Below the pieces are notes generated by a model, which was not told where the DNA came from, did no database searches, and saw only the letters and a program-made list of their open reading frames with translations. This document shows, piece after piece, positions 26,001-33,221 of a stretch of DNA of 64,000 nt. Positions within the stretch are counted from its first letter, which is position 1. Each line of letters opens with the position of its first letter. Source of the stretch: Lamellibrachia satsuma (taxonomy: Eukaryota; Annelida; Polychaeta; Sabellida; Siboglinidae); the NCBI GenBank assembly GCA_033239005.1, contig BSQZ01000028.1, positions 576,501-640,500 of the forward strand, read 5' to 3'. A program made the translations under genes and the position numbers.

Positions 26001-29000
26001 AGTGTAGAATACACTTTATATAGACTGCCATTTGCAACACTTAATGTGGTCAGTAAAGGCTCAAGAAGCAATTACAGACAAGTACATAACAATTACGTAC
26101 TGAGTTAGACTTACTTACTACTTACTTACTTAATCCTCTTGGCCCCTTCAGGAGCATAGGGCGTCAACCATGTTTCTCCACCTCACTCTCTTCTGGGCTA
26201 TAGCTTTGGCCTCTTGCCAGGTGACCCCCACTTTTTCAAGATCTTGTAGTGTTGAGCGTCTCCAGTTGATTTTTGGCCTTCCTTGTCTTCTCTTTCCTTG
26301 TGGGTTATAGTCCAGTGCTTGTTTGGTTGTATTTGTTGGATCTTTTCTGAGTGTGTGGCCAATCCAGCTCCATTTTCTCCTCTTGATTGTAGTGCTTATT
26401 TCTTCCTGTGTGGTTTTCTTCCAGAGCTCTTTATTTGATATTTTGTTAGGCCACCATACCTTAAGGATGTATCGGAGGCGACTGTTGATGAAGACTTGGA
26501 GTTTGTTGTTGAGAGACTGAGTAGTTTTCCACGTTTCACAGCCATAGAGAAGAACTGGTTTAACGTTGGTGTTGAAAATGCGGATCTTAGTGTTTATGGA
26601 TAGTTGGGAAGAGAGCCATACAGGGCGTAGGGTTCTGAAGGCATGGCGAGCTTTATTGATGCGTAGCTCCACATCTTTGTCAGCTCCACCATTTGTACTG
26701 ATGTTGCTCCCGAGGTAGATGAAGTCTTGTACTTCCTCAACAGTACCACTTTCTAGTGAGATGGGTTCGGAGGATCTGCTGTTGACTTTCATCACCTTTG
26801 TCTTTCCCACATTGATCTTAAGAACCAGCAGTGGAGATAGCAAGCAGCCCTGTCGTACTCCAGTTCCAATCTGGAAGCCTTCTGAAACTTGTCCATTAAA
26901 GATGACATGACCAGTGAAACCTTCGTACATGTTCTTTATTAGGGTTACAAATTTTGTAGGTAAACCATAATGCCTCAGGAGCTTCCACAGAACTGTCCTA
27001 TCTATACTATCAAATGCTTTTTCGAAGTCCACAAAGTTTATGTAAAGGGAGCTCTGCCATTCAATGCATTGTTCAACGATAATCCTGAGTGTAGCAATGT
27101 GATCTGTGCAGGATTTATCCTTTCTAAAGCCAGCTTGTTCCTTTCTTAGCTTCTTGTCAACTGTTTCTTGTATCCTATCCAGGATGATACGGCAGAGAAT
27201 TTTACTGGGCACTGATAGAAGCATGATCCCTCTCCAGTTCTTACATTCACTGTGGTTACCTTTCTTGGGGATTGTAACTAGCATACCTGTCTTCCATTCA
27301 GTTGGTATTTCCTCTTTATCCCAGATCTCATTTAGCACGCTGTATAAAACGTTTGTGGTGGCCCCAATATCAGCTTTTAAGACATCAGATGGTATATTGT
27401 CAATTCCAGGTGCTTTGCCTAGCTTCAGCTTTTTGATGGCTCTCTTGATCTCCTCTTTGGACATCCTACCACAATTAATGTTAAGGTCTTCATTTGTTTC
27501 CTCAATGTCTGGGATTGAATCTGGTGGAGGCCTATTCAAGATATCTTGGAAATATTCTTTCCAGCGTTGTAACTGTAAAGATTCCTTAGTGAGAAGGTTT
27601 CCCTGTTTGTCCCTGATGGGGTGACTAGTGCTCTTGTTCTTCCCTGCTAGCTGTCTGGTGATCTTGTATAACTCTCTGGAGTTGTTTTGCTTAGCTGCGA
27701 TCTCAGCCTCGTTTGCTAGTTTTTCGGCATATGTTTTCTTGTCCCTCTTTGTCTTCTTTTTAACTGTTTTGTTTCTTTCCTGGTACTCCTGCTGTAGTTT
27801 TTTTTCTTGTGTCATCTGCTTCCTTGTTGAGTTTCATTTTAGTCTCCCTCCTTGCCTCAATAGCTTCCCAGGTGTCGTCTGTAATCCAGTCCTTCCTCCT
27901 AGCTTCCCAGCAGCCTAGGACTTGTTCACAGATGTCTGTAATTGCATTCTTGCATCTTGCCCACTTTTCATCAATGTTTTTTCCCTCTTCCAATGCTTGG
28001 AACCTGTGCCGTAGTGTGATTCCCAGTTCCTGTCGTATTTTAGTATTTTGAAGTTTTCTTATCTCAAACCTTCTTTGTACCTTGTTATCCGTCTTCTTCT
28101 TTGCTGCTAGCTTCATCCTAAATTCACCCACAAGGAGGTGGTGGTCGGAGTTAATGTCAGCTCCTCTTTTCACTCTGACGTCTAGAAGCACTCTCCTCCA
28201 TTTCTTGGTGATTGTTATGTGGTCAATTTGGTTTTCCGTCTTTAGATCTGGGGATATCCATGTGGCTTTGTGTGTAGGCTTGTGTGGAAAGAGAGTTCCT
28301 CCAATTATCATTTCATTGAGAGTACAGAAATCTGCAAACAGGAGACCATTCTCATTCATCTGTCCTAGACCTTCTTTCCCCATTGTGCCTTTCCAATTGT
28401 CATTATCCTTTCCTTTGAGAGGAGCAGCCCTACTCCATGTGTGTGCGCATCTTCTTCTCTCTCATTCCCAGAGTACAAGTAAGTTTCTCCAGAGCTAGTT
28501 GTAACCTTCCCAAAGGTGTTCCATCTGCTTTCACAGACTCCAATGATGCTCAGCTTGTATCTTCTCATTTCTTTGGCGAGCTGTGCCAGTTTTCCTGCCT
28601 GGTACAGTGTCCTGACATTCCAACATCCAATTCTAATTTTTGACTTGAGCTGTAGCAGACTCTTCCTCCCTTGGGCTTCCTGTCGGCTTTCACCCAAGGG
28701 ATTCATACGCACCCTTTCAGGGCAGCCTGCTTTGCTCAGATCGAGGTGTGGTTGAGTATTCATGGTTTCGGTTTCTGTAATCAATTTCAATAACAACTGA
28801 GTGGGTGATTAGCCCAAGCCGCTGTGCCCACAAGTTTTCCGCAGTGGTCGTAGACCGTTTTCCTCCCGGGCTCCATGATCAAGAGATGTGGCTGGACTGT
28901 GCTTTGTCTGACCACTCGCCCCAGACCTGCCCGGTATGGTTGGACCTGCCAGGAGTTGCCTCCCACCGGTATAGCTCAGAAGGTCATAGGGGTACACAAG

Positions 29001-32000
29001 GCTCCTTACCACGACAAGGTAACAGTCCACAAGGAAGAGTTAGACTTACAATCACATGCAAATGTACTTAACTTAACTCCAAACCTTTTTTTCCTGCTAT
29101 AATATACGAGATGGTAGTAATGCGTGTGTTATGTGTTTTGTTTGTAGTTTCACAACATTGTGAACACAGACGCCACAGCCAACATACAACTGTTATGAAT
29201 GAATACGATACAAATGTTCCTACACTTGTTACACCTCACATTTGTACCACAAACAAAATATGTTTGTGCAGACATTTCAAATTTGGGTAGACATTTCAGA
29301 TATGTCACTTATATGATAGATACATATTCGATGTTCAAGTTGATCATTTATAAATGTCACTACTATCACTAATGGATATCAACAGTGGAATGGCTTTAGA
29401 AAAACTCAGGTTATAAGGTGAATTAGAAACAGTGGCCTGGCTTGTACATCAACAACACCAGGAGGGACAAGATATGAATTGATATCCAGATAATTGTGCT
29501 AGAGTCAACATTTTTGCATTTCTAAACTTCACAAAGAGCAGTCTTTACGGTGGTACTATATTTGAATGATCTTTAATAAAAAATCCATTCCTAAATGCAT
29601 GCATTTCGGAAATTGGTAAAATTCTTGAAATATTAATATCTTACCACAGAATTAAGTTAGAGTTAAAATGTTTGCATTTCTGAAGAGTGGCCTTTACAAT
29701 GATACTACACATGTGGACCTCATCACAAAGAAAGCCAATAGCACCCTTGCCTTCCTCAGACGCAACATCAGGCACCAGCAACTGCTCCAGACCTGTCAAA
29801 GCATATTGCTACCACACCTATGTGAGACCAACATTGGAGTATGCTTCATCTGTGTGGGATCCTGCCACCAATAAGAACATTGCAAAACTGGAGGGGGGCG
29901 GTATGGCGACACCTGAGCAGCCCTACCAGGATGATACAACTTCAGTGGCAGTCCTTAGTACAGCGCAGGTGCATGGCTAGGCCCACTATGATGTACAGGA
30001 TACAGAACGGCCTAGTAGACATGGCGAGGCTCACTATGGTGTACAGGATACAGAACGGCCTAGTAGACATGGCGAGGCTCACTATGATGTACAAGATACA
30101 GAACGGCCTAGTAGACATGGCGAGGCTCACTATGATGTACAGGATACAGAACGGCCTAGTAGACATGGCGAGGCTCACTATGATGTACAGGATACAGAAC
30201 GGCCTAGTGGACATGGCGAGGCTCACTATGATGTACAGGATGCAGAACGGCCTAGTAGACATCCCTGCCACACAATATACATCACCAGCACATGACCACT
30301 GCACCTCAGAACACTTATCTGAAGGATACAGGGGACAGTGGACACCCATTCCAGCTGATGCTCCTGCGGTCACGAATCCTGGCATACCAGCAGTTGTTCT
30401 TCGTGGCCACACTAGCCCCCTGGAACGGCCTTCCGGTCACAGTTGTAAAAGCTCTCCTTCTGGATGCTTTCAAGCAACGCCTAGCCAGCGCTGCCATTGC
30501 CACTACCGTTTAATATGTGACCCTTGATTTTAAATTGCACCAGCAGTCCAGCACATTGTATTACAAACATTTTAACCACACCTTCACCTTTGCATTCATT
30601 CATGCGCACTCAAGCAGCGTTCACGTTGTCTTACACCTAGTGATATCCATTGCAAACAAAAATTAAATATAATGATTGGCAATGGCAATTAATTTAAATT
30701 AAAGGTGACATGCAAATAAACCCAAAACTGTTTATTTTATTAATATACCTTTATTAGATCCAAATATATTGCAATTTTAATATGGTAATAATTCAGATTT
30801 TTTTTGTTTTTGCATCTTCCATGCAGAAAAAAAATACTCCCATTTTTGTGTTTTCTTTCAATAAATGTATGATTAAAATGGCATAATTTTTTATTTGTAC
30901 ATATAATTTAACGTTTTCAGGATTTGCAAGCACGTTAATTAGGGTCATAAATATACATAATCCAGTCATGTATCATTAATAGTAACTCAGCTAATGCGAT
31001 TAATAAATCAATAATGGCTAATTAGTGCATAAAGTCAATAGACCAACATACTTTTATAAAAAGCCATAACTTCCATGATTATGAAAATATTTATATAATT
31101 TGTTTATGCATGGTTTACAAACACATTAAACATATACCAAAAAGTCACTTCATAACAAAAATGTACCATTACTAATAATCATTAATAAAATTTGTTTTGT
31201 AAAACAAATATCAAACAGATTGCATTGGCTTTGTAAAGAATTCAATTCACGGAAATGTAAAAGTCATGATTTTGGTTAAATCGATCTAGCTGTACAAGAA
31301 AGAATAAAAAATCGGATGAAATTTCACAAATTTGCGGCACTCAAAAACAACCCGGCACATTCACGGAGCAGGACAATATTTTGTACACTGACTAACTAAA
31401 ACATCTGCTAAACTTACGATAGAAATACACCCATGTCGTCCAATCGATGTATTTCATCTTAATTTTGGTGCAATTTTAATTAAAAACAGATGACCATAAA
31501 AAGGAACTTACCATCATCCATTATGCCACTAAAATTACAGAAAAGAACGGAAACAGCCAACAATACAGGAAAACAAAAGGAGACCCCAGATGCCGGGAAT
31601 CGCGCGGCTAATCGGACATGATTTTTGGACACATGGTATGAGACGCTCAGTGAATTTTGTTGCAGTGCCTACTACTACTAGGGATGGTAGGCGGAGTCAT
31701 CCGCTCCACTCTTCAGCTAGCCTAGGGGCGGAGTTCCAGGCCATCATTATCATAAGCGCCGAATTGGGCTTTCCGTAGCCAAATGGCTACGGAACTAATA
31801 ACTTAAGTTTTAAAACCGATACGCACTAACTGTTTCACATGTGTATTCTGGGACATACAACCACCACTTGAGCATCAAGAAACTGAAGAAATGTGCTCCA
31901 AATAATTACTTGTGAGTACATTTATCGGTGACATAAAAACATTTCACAATTAGCTGCCATACTGTGCACGTGATGTTGCCTTTGGGTCACAAGGTCAAAC

Positions 32001-32889
32001 GCAATTTCGTGTAGAATGAGGCCAGAGTGGGCCAGCAGCACAGACATAAATAAAACACCCATTAGTAAGTTAGTAGTTTATAGGGGTATGATTAATGATG
32101 TAACTCTATGGCCAGCAGAGGGCAATTCTTAGCGTGACCATATATTGATCTACGAGAATCCCGTTTGGTAATCTCGCTCACAACAACATCCGGTTATATA
32201 AAAAATTTACAAGCACATGGGTTCTGACAAAAAGGTAATAATTTCACACTTTTACATAGTTATTGTCAGGTAACTTTAGTGATATACATATAAGAATGCA
32301 TACATACATGAAATACTTGTTTACTGCTCTGTTTAAAGCATTTCATGAAAATGAATATGATTATCATGAGCGAGATCTTCGCCTATACAACAGCAACAGC
32401 CAGATAGAAAAAATTGTATGGCGACTGACTTTGCCTATAGGGACAGTAGTGAAGAAGGGGTAAAACAAACCTTCGACATGCCTACTGCCTACTGTACTGA
32501 CTACTGGTGCTGGTGGTCGTGTGGTACGTCATGCAATTGATGGGTGTATGCATTCGCTACTACGCCTAAGGTCAAAGCTACCTAACTCCAAAACCTAACA
32601 TTAAACCAAGTCATAGCCTAGGCAAGGCCTAACTTACTATACCTATACTATGGTATAAACTATAGTCTAGGCTATGACAGTAGTATGTCTATAGTATGGA
32701 CAGTATGGTAGACAGTATCGACCTTGCACTCACCGGCTCTTCAAAGTAATACGTTTTATATTTGAAATTGGCCTTGCTGCTGCCATAATGGTGCGTAACA
32801 GCATTGCTTTCAAGTTTTTCATCTAGCTGTGTAGTGTCACACACTAACTGACATGCAACTAAAAGGGCTAATATCGTAGTCACTTCCAT
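8017..32889 (-). CDS. PRCP: Lysosomal Pro-X carboxypeptidase with C-terminal membrane anchor
   Basis: Serine carboxypeptidase of family S28 that removes C-terminal residues after proline. Eleven exons (transcript order): 32734-32889, 25120-25260, 22271-22372, 19374-19555, 17842-17999, 16732-16904, 14500-14664, 11699-11886, 10548-10743, 9791-9854, 8017-8162; all are GT-AG and phases join to about 556 aa. The start codon precedes a hydrophobic signal peptide (about residues 1-20). Catalytic Ser lies in GGSYGG (Ser175), Asp in NGLLDPW (Asp427) and His in GAHHLDL (His452), the order and spacing seen in human PRCP. Residues 1-487 align over the whole family. Exons 10 and 11 add a linker, a hydrophobic helix (about 515-534) and a 22-residue tail ending at TAA 8017-8019. 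Human PRCP lacks this, so the product may be a type I membrane protein. Several NxT/S sequons are visible. The assignment is strong; the last two exons are inferred from splice signals and frame. Confidence 0.9.
8752..9717. repeat. 26-bp minisatellite in PRCP intron 10
   Basis: About 37 tandem units of TGGTACTCCTGTGTTTAGAT plus CCTTGA. Variants include CCTTGG for CCTTGA, TTCAG for TTTAG, and ATACTT for ATCCTT. The ATACTT variant occurs at 9011, 9401 and 9661, spacings of exactly 15 and 10 units, which points to block duplication. Confidence 0.95.
9855..10547. other. PRCP intron 9, nothing recognised
   Basis: AT-rich intron between exons 10 and 9. No repeat, RNA or coding signal was recognised. 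Confidence 0.5.
10744..11698. other. PRCP intron 8, nothing recognised
   Basis: Intron between exons 9 and 8. Small open frames (for example 11179-11472 on the minus strand) show no family similarity. Confidence 0.5.
12535..12640. repeat. Short 28-bp tandem repeat
   Basis: About four units of ACTGGTCGTGCTAGGTACAT plus a short TTCGTACTG-like spacer, in the PRCP intron between exons 8 and 7. Confidence 0.75.
12650..13660 (-). mobile_element. Decayed LINE reverse-transcriptase fragment
   Basis: On the minus strand an open frame at 13653-13282 carries [18 protein letters not shown] followed by [13 protein letters not shown] sequence. This resembles the segment of LINE polymerases (L1/Nimb-like) before the palm domain. 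Further downstream pieces read DLQFEFKDG and [13 protein letters not shown], and at about 12833-12844 GYADD, the catalytic motif. Multiple stops and frameshifts interrupt it. It lies in the intron between PRCP exons 8 and 7. The clade assignment is tentative. Confidence 0.6.
13661..14499. other. PRCP intron 7 remainder, nothing recognised
   Basis: Sequence between the LINE remnant and exon 7. The open frame at 14212-14619 (+) overlaps exon 7 on the opposite strand and is a shadow. Confidence 0.5.
14690..15014 (-). mobile_element. CR1 LINE 3'-end fragment beside PRCP exon 7
   Basis: The minus strand encodes the CR1 C-terminus ([10 protein letters not shown], then [14 protein letters not shown] and VNMFK), followed by the CR1 3' untranslated block with AGATGGCAAGTGGACAAGGA (plus-strand reading) and a CTTGTTAA-type terminal repeat near 14700. 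The same 3' block occurs after the CR1 ORFs at 36.9 kb and 50.4 kb. The element ends about 25-35 bp upstream of the PRCP exon 7 acceptor (14665-14667). Confidence 0.8.
15414..15950. mobile_element. Nonautonomous fold-back element with direct and inverted repeats
   Basis: A direct repeat pair starting TTTGTCCAATCTACATGTAC occurs at about 15418 and 15631. An inverted pair occurs at 15538-15600 and 15735-15812 (GACTTTCGCCTTTCCAAAGG versus its complement). The right part includes four tandem 21-bp units (GTAACTAGGGGTCTAATCAT, about 15836-15920). No coding capacity. Class unknown. Confidence 0.55.
15960..16731. other. PRCP intron 6 remainder, nothing recognised
   Basis: AT-rich intron sequence between the fold-back element and exon 6. 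No coding or RNA signal was recognised. Confidence 0.5.
17087..17746. mobile_element. pogo/Tigger-like MITE containing a minisatellite
   Basis: The left end reads CAGAACCTCACTATTAAGGT; the right end, on the complementary strand, reads CAGTCGACCCTCACTTTACA. Both resemble pogo/Tigger-type termini (CAGTnGAACCTC...). No transposase is present. The interior is the 34-bp minisatellite at 17214-17725. It lies in the PRCP intron between exons 6 and 5. A clean TA target duplication is not visible on the left. Confidence 0.5.
17214..17725. repeat. 34-bp minisatellite built on a transposon-end sequence
   Basis: About 15 units of GGTGACCATAATGGCGAGGT plus GGCTGTATTACTGA. The first block matches the complement of the enclosing MITE's left terminus (GGTGACCTTAATAGTGAGGT) at most positions, so the array looks like an iterated transposon end. 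Confidence 0.9.
18000..18774. other. PRCP intron, nothing recognised
   Basis: AT-rich sequence between exon 5 and the fold-back element. No coding similarity; the small minus-strand frame at 18366-18593 has no recognisable domain. Confidence 0.45.
18775..19175. mobile_element. Fold-back (inverted repeat) element
   Basis: Two arms of about 110 bp, 18780-18888 and 19057-19172, are imperfect inverted copies (for example TATGTCAGGAGAAAGAAAAT versus its complement, and GTAGAGGTAGGGGGGAAA versus TTTCCCCTACCCCTA). No coding capacity. Probably a MITE of unknown class in the PRCP intron between exons 5 and 4. Confidence 0.6.
19660..21235 (-). mobile_element. RTE-like LINE C-terminal fragment interrupted by a MITE
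   Basis: The right part (20892-21235, minus) encodes [20 protein letters not shown] and then DGFTYLGS, the domain after the palm in RTE-like polymerases, and [10 protein letters not shown]. The left part (20023 down to about 19660) continues with [24 protein letters not shown] and, in another frame, MAADRN, typical of the C-terminus. The two halves read as one element once the 868-bp MITE at 20024-20891 and one TA are removed. Frameshifts and stops show it is dead. Confidence 0.65.
20024..20891. mobile_element. Tc1/pogo-like MITE inserted in a LINE, TA target site
   Basis: Flanked by TA on both sides (20022-20023 and 20892-20893). The left end is CAGTGAAACCTGTCCATTGC; the complement of the right end is CCGTACACCTGTCCATAATG. 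It is 868 bp with no transposase. The insertion divides a recognisable LINE reading frame, which gives the element boundaries independently of the TIRs. Confidence 0.7.
21240..21540 (-). mobile_element. LINE 3'-end fragment
   Basis: Minus-strand translation gives a LINE polymerase C-terminus of the form [12 protein letters not shown] followed by [10 protein letters not shown], ending near 21240. It lies directly upstream (in minus orientation) of the neighbouring RTE-like fragment and appears to be a separate insertion. It is short, decayed and without a start. Confidence 0.5.
21545..21935. repeat. Dispersed intronic repeat family, copy 1
   Basis: Shares long blocks with 23020-23400 and 25585-25990 (for example ATGTAGTGTGTGAATAGT, ATCATCGAAAGAATTTACTT and AAATGGTAAACACTGTG). 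It contains the perfect hairpin TTAATGCT-CGAACA-AGCATTAA. All copies are in PRCP introns. No coding capacity; class unknown. A partial duplicate of its tail occurs at 22110-22200. Confidence 0.75.
22373..23019. other. PRCP intron 2, left part, nothing recognised
   Basis: AT-rich sequence upstream (minus orientation) of exon 3. No coding or RNA signal was recognised. Confidence 0.45.
23020..23400. repeat. Dispersed intronic repeat family, copy 2
   Basis: Same family as 21545-21935. Its hairpin at about 23240 reads TTAATGTTT-GACC-AAACATTAA, so both arms changed together relative to copy 1. A 21-bp phrase (GGAGGGACCTTGAACAAATT core) is duplicated just beyond its end. Confidence 0.7.
23930..24910. 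repeat. 77/70-bp minisatellite in PRCP intron 2
   Basis: Thirteen units, each containing CACCTTGATAGGTGAT, GTGCAGTAGGTTGTACCTCA and ATAGCTACGATAGGTTGTAC. Eight units are full length (77 bp) with the palindrome ACCTACTACCGGGTAGGT. Five units lack the 7 bp at the palindrome centre (ACCTACTAGGT) and are about 70 bp. Confidence 0.95.
25585..25990. repeat. Dispersed intronic repeat family, copy 3
   Basis: Same family as 21545-21935, in PRCP intron 1. It keeps the AATATGTAGTGTGTGAATAG block and the CATCCTCTCGCTGATCACAT block, but the hairpin region has been lost (only TTAATGTAATTT remains). Confidence 0.65.
26140..29030 (-). mobile_element. RTE-like LINE, nearly full length, polymerase core deleted
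   Basis: Minus-strand LINE in PRCP intron 1. The endonuclease (EEP) domain is split over frames 28796-28365 ([21 protein letters not shown]) and 28383-27760 ([11 protein letters not shown]). The polymerase frame 27815-26148 (555 aa) has [15 protein letters not shown], the palm motif [12 protein letters not shown] and [12 protein letters not shown], and then jumps directly to [15 protein letters not shown]. The segment holding the catalytic FADD/YADD motif is missing at about 26824-26831, yet the frame stays open through YLGSNIST and a C-terminal [10 protein letters not shown]. The 3' end is followed by a TAAGTAAG-type tail near 26110-26135. Clade (RTE-like, of the type with a CFDP2-like endonuclease) is tentative. 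Confidence 0.85.
29100..29660. other. PRCP intron 1, nothing recognised
   Basis: AT-rich sequence between two LINE fragments. No coding or structural signal was recognised. Confidence 0.45.
29668..30527 (+). mobile_element. LINE C-terminal fragment with an expanded internal repeat
   Basis: The plus strand encodes the C-terminal region of a non-LTR polymerase: [19 protein letters not shown], then [17 protein letters not shown] in the next frame, and [19 protein letters not shown]. After six tandem copies of the last segment the frame continues with IPATQYTSP, and in another frame [19 protein letters not shown] and LASAAIA. In ordinary copies of this family the MMYxIxNGLVDI segment occurs once. 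Frameshifts show it is dead. It lies in PRCP intron 1. Confidence 0.75.
29973..30260 (+). repeat. 48-bp minisatellite (6 units) born in a LINE ORF
   Basis: Six tandem 48-bp units, each encoding [16 protein letters not shown] with small substitutions, inside the LINE fragment 29668-30527. The unit is a multiple of three, so the reading frame is preserved across the array. Confidence 0.95.
30530..32733. other. PRCP intron 1, 5' part, nothing firm
   Basis: AT-rich from about 30530 to 31500, then a more GC-rich patch at 31580-31800 with no recognised identity. No exon, RNA gene or transposon could be supported. Exon 1 of PRCP begins (donor side) at 32734. Confidence 0.45.
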
Positions 32890-32924
32890 ATCCGCCTTCT
32901 TTTCTTTTCATGATAGAGTAAATA

Positions 32925-32943
32925 TCACATGACCATCACGTGG
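32925..32943 (-). promoter_or_regulatory. Two CLEAR/E-box-like motifs upstream of PRCP
   Basis: TCACATGACC (32925-32934) and TCACGTGG (32936-32943) lie 36-54 bp upstream of the PRCP start codon. They resemble the TFEB/TFE3 CLEAR element (GTCACGTGAC), which is enriched at lysosomal gene promoters. PRCP is a lysosomal enzyme, so the context fits. Motifs this short can occur by chance. Confidence 0.45.
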
Positions 32944-32964
32944 TAAGAGATTTTTCGTAGCTTT

Positions 32965-33185
32965 GATAGCCTTGATTACCCAGGTTCCGCGTTGTGGCGC
33001 CACCATTTGTCGCATACATCTTCGCCTGCATGCAGAGTGGAGTCCTCATTGTAACGAAAATTATGTATGCGCCCAGAGATTTCATCCGGGCATTTGGCTA
33101 AGTCATAAAATAAGAGTGAACTTTATATCAGTTTATACGATGCAATTCCAATTAACTTTACACTTTGACTATAATTATTGACACT
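32965..33185. repeat. Dispersed promoter-proximal repeat, copy at PRCP
   Basis: Begins AGCCTTGATTACCCAGG and contains TTCCGCGTTGTGGCGCCAC, CATCTTCGCCTGCATGCAGA, ATTGTAACGAAAATTATGTA and GATGCAATTCCAATTAAC. The same blocks in the same order make up 50178-50395, upstream of the fibrinogen/EGF gene; partial copies occur at about 42380-42450, 60230-60300 and, inverted, 60380-60440. Its near edge is 79 bp from the PRCP start codon. Confidence 0.8.
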
Positions 33186-33221
33186 ACTGACCGACTGAAA
33201 AGTTAAATCAGGCAAAACAAA

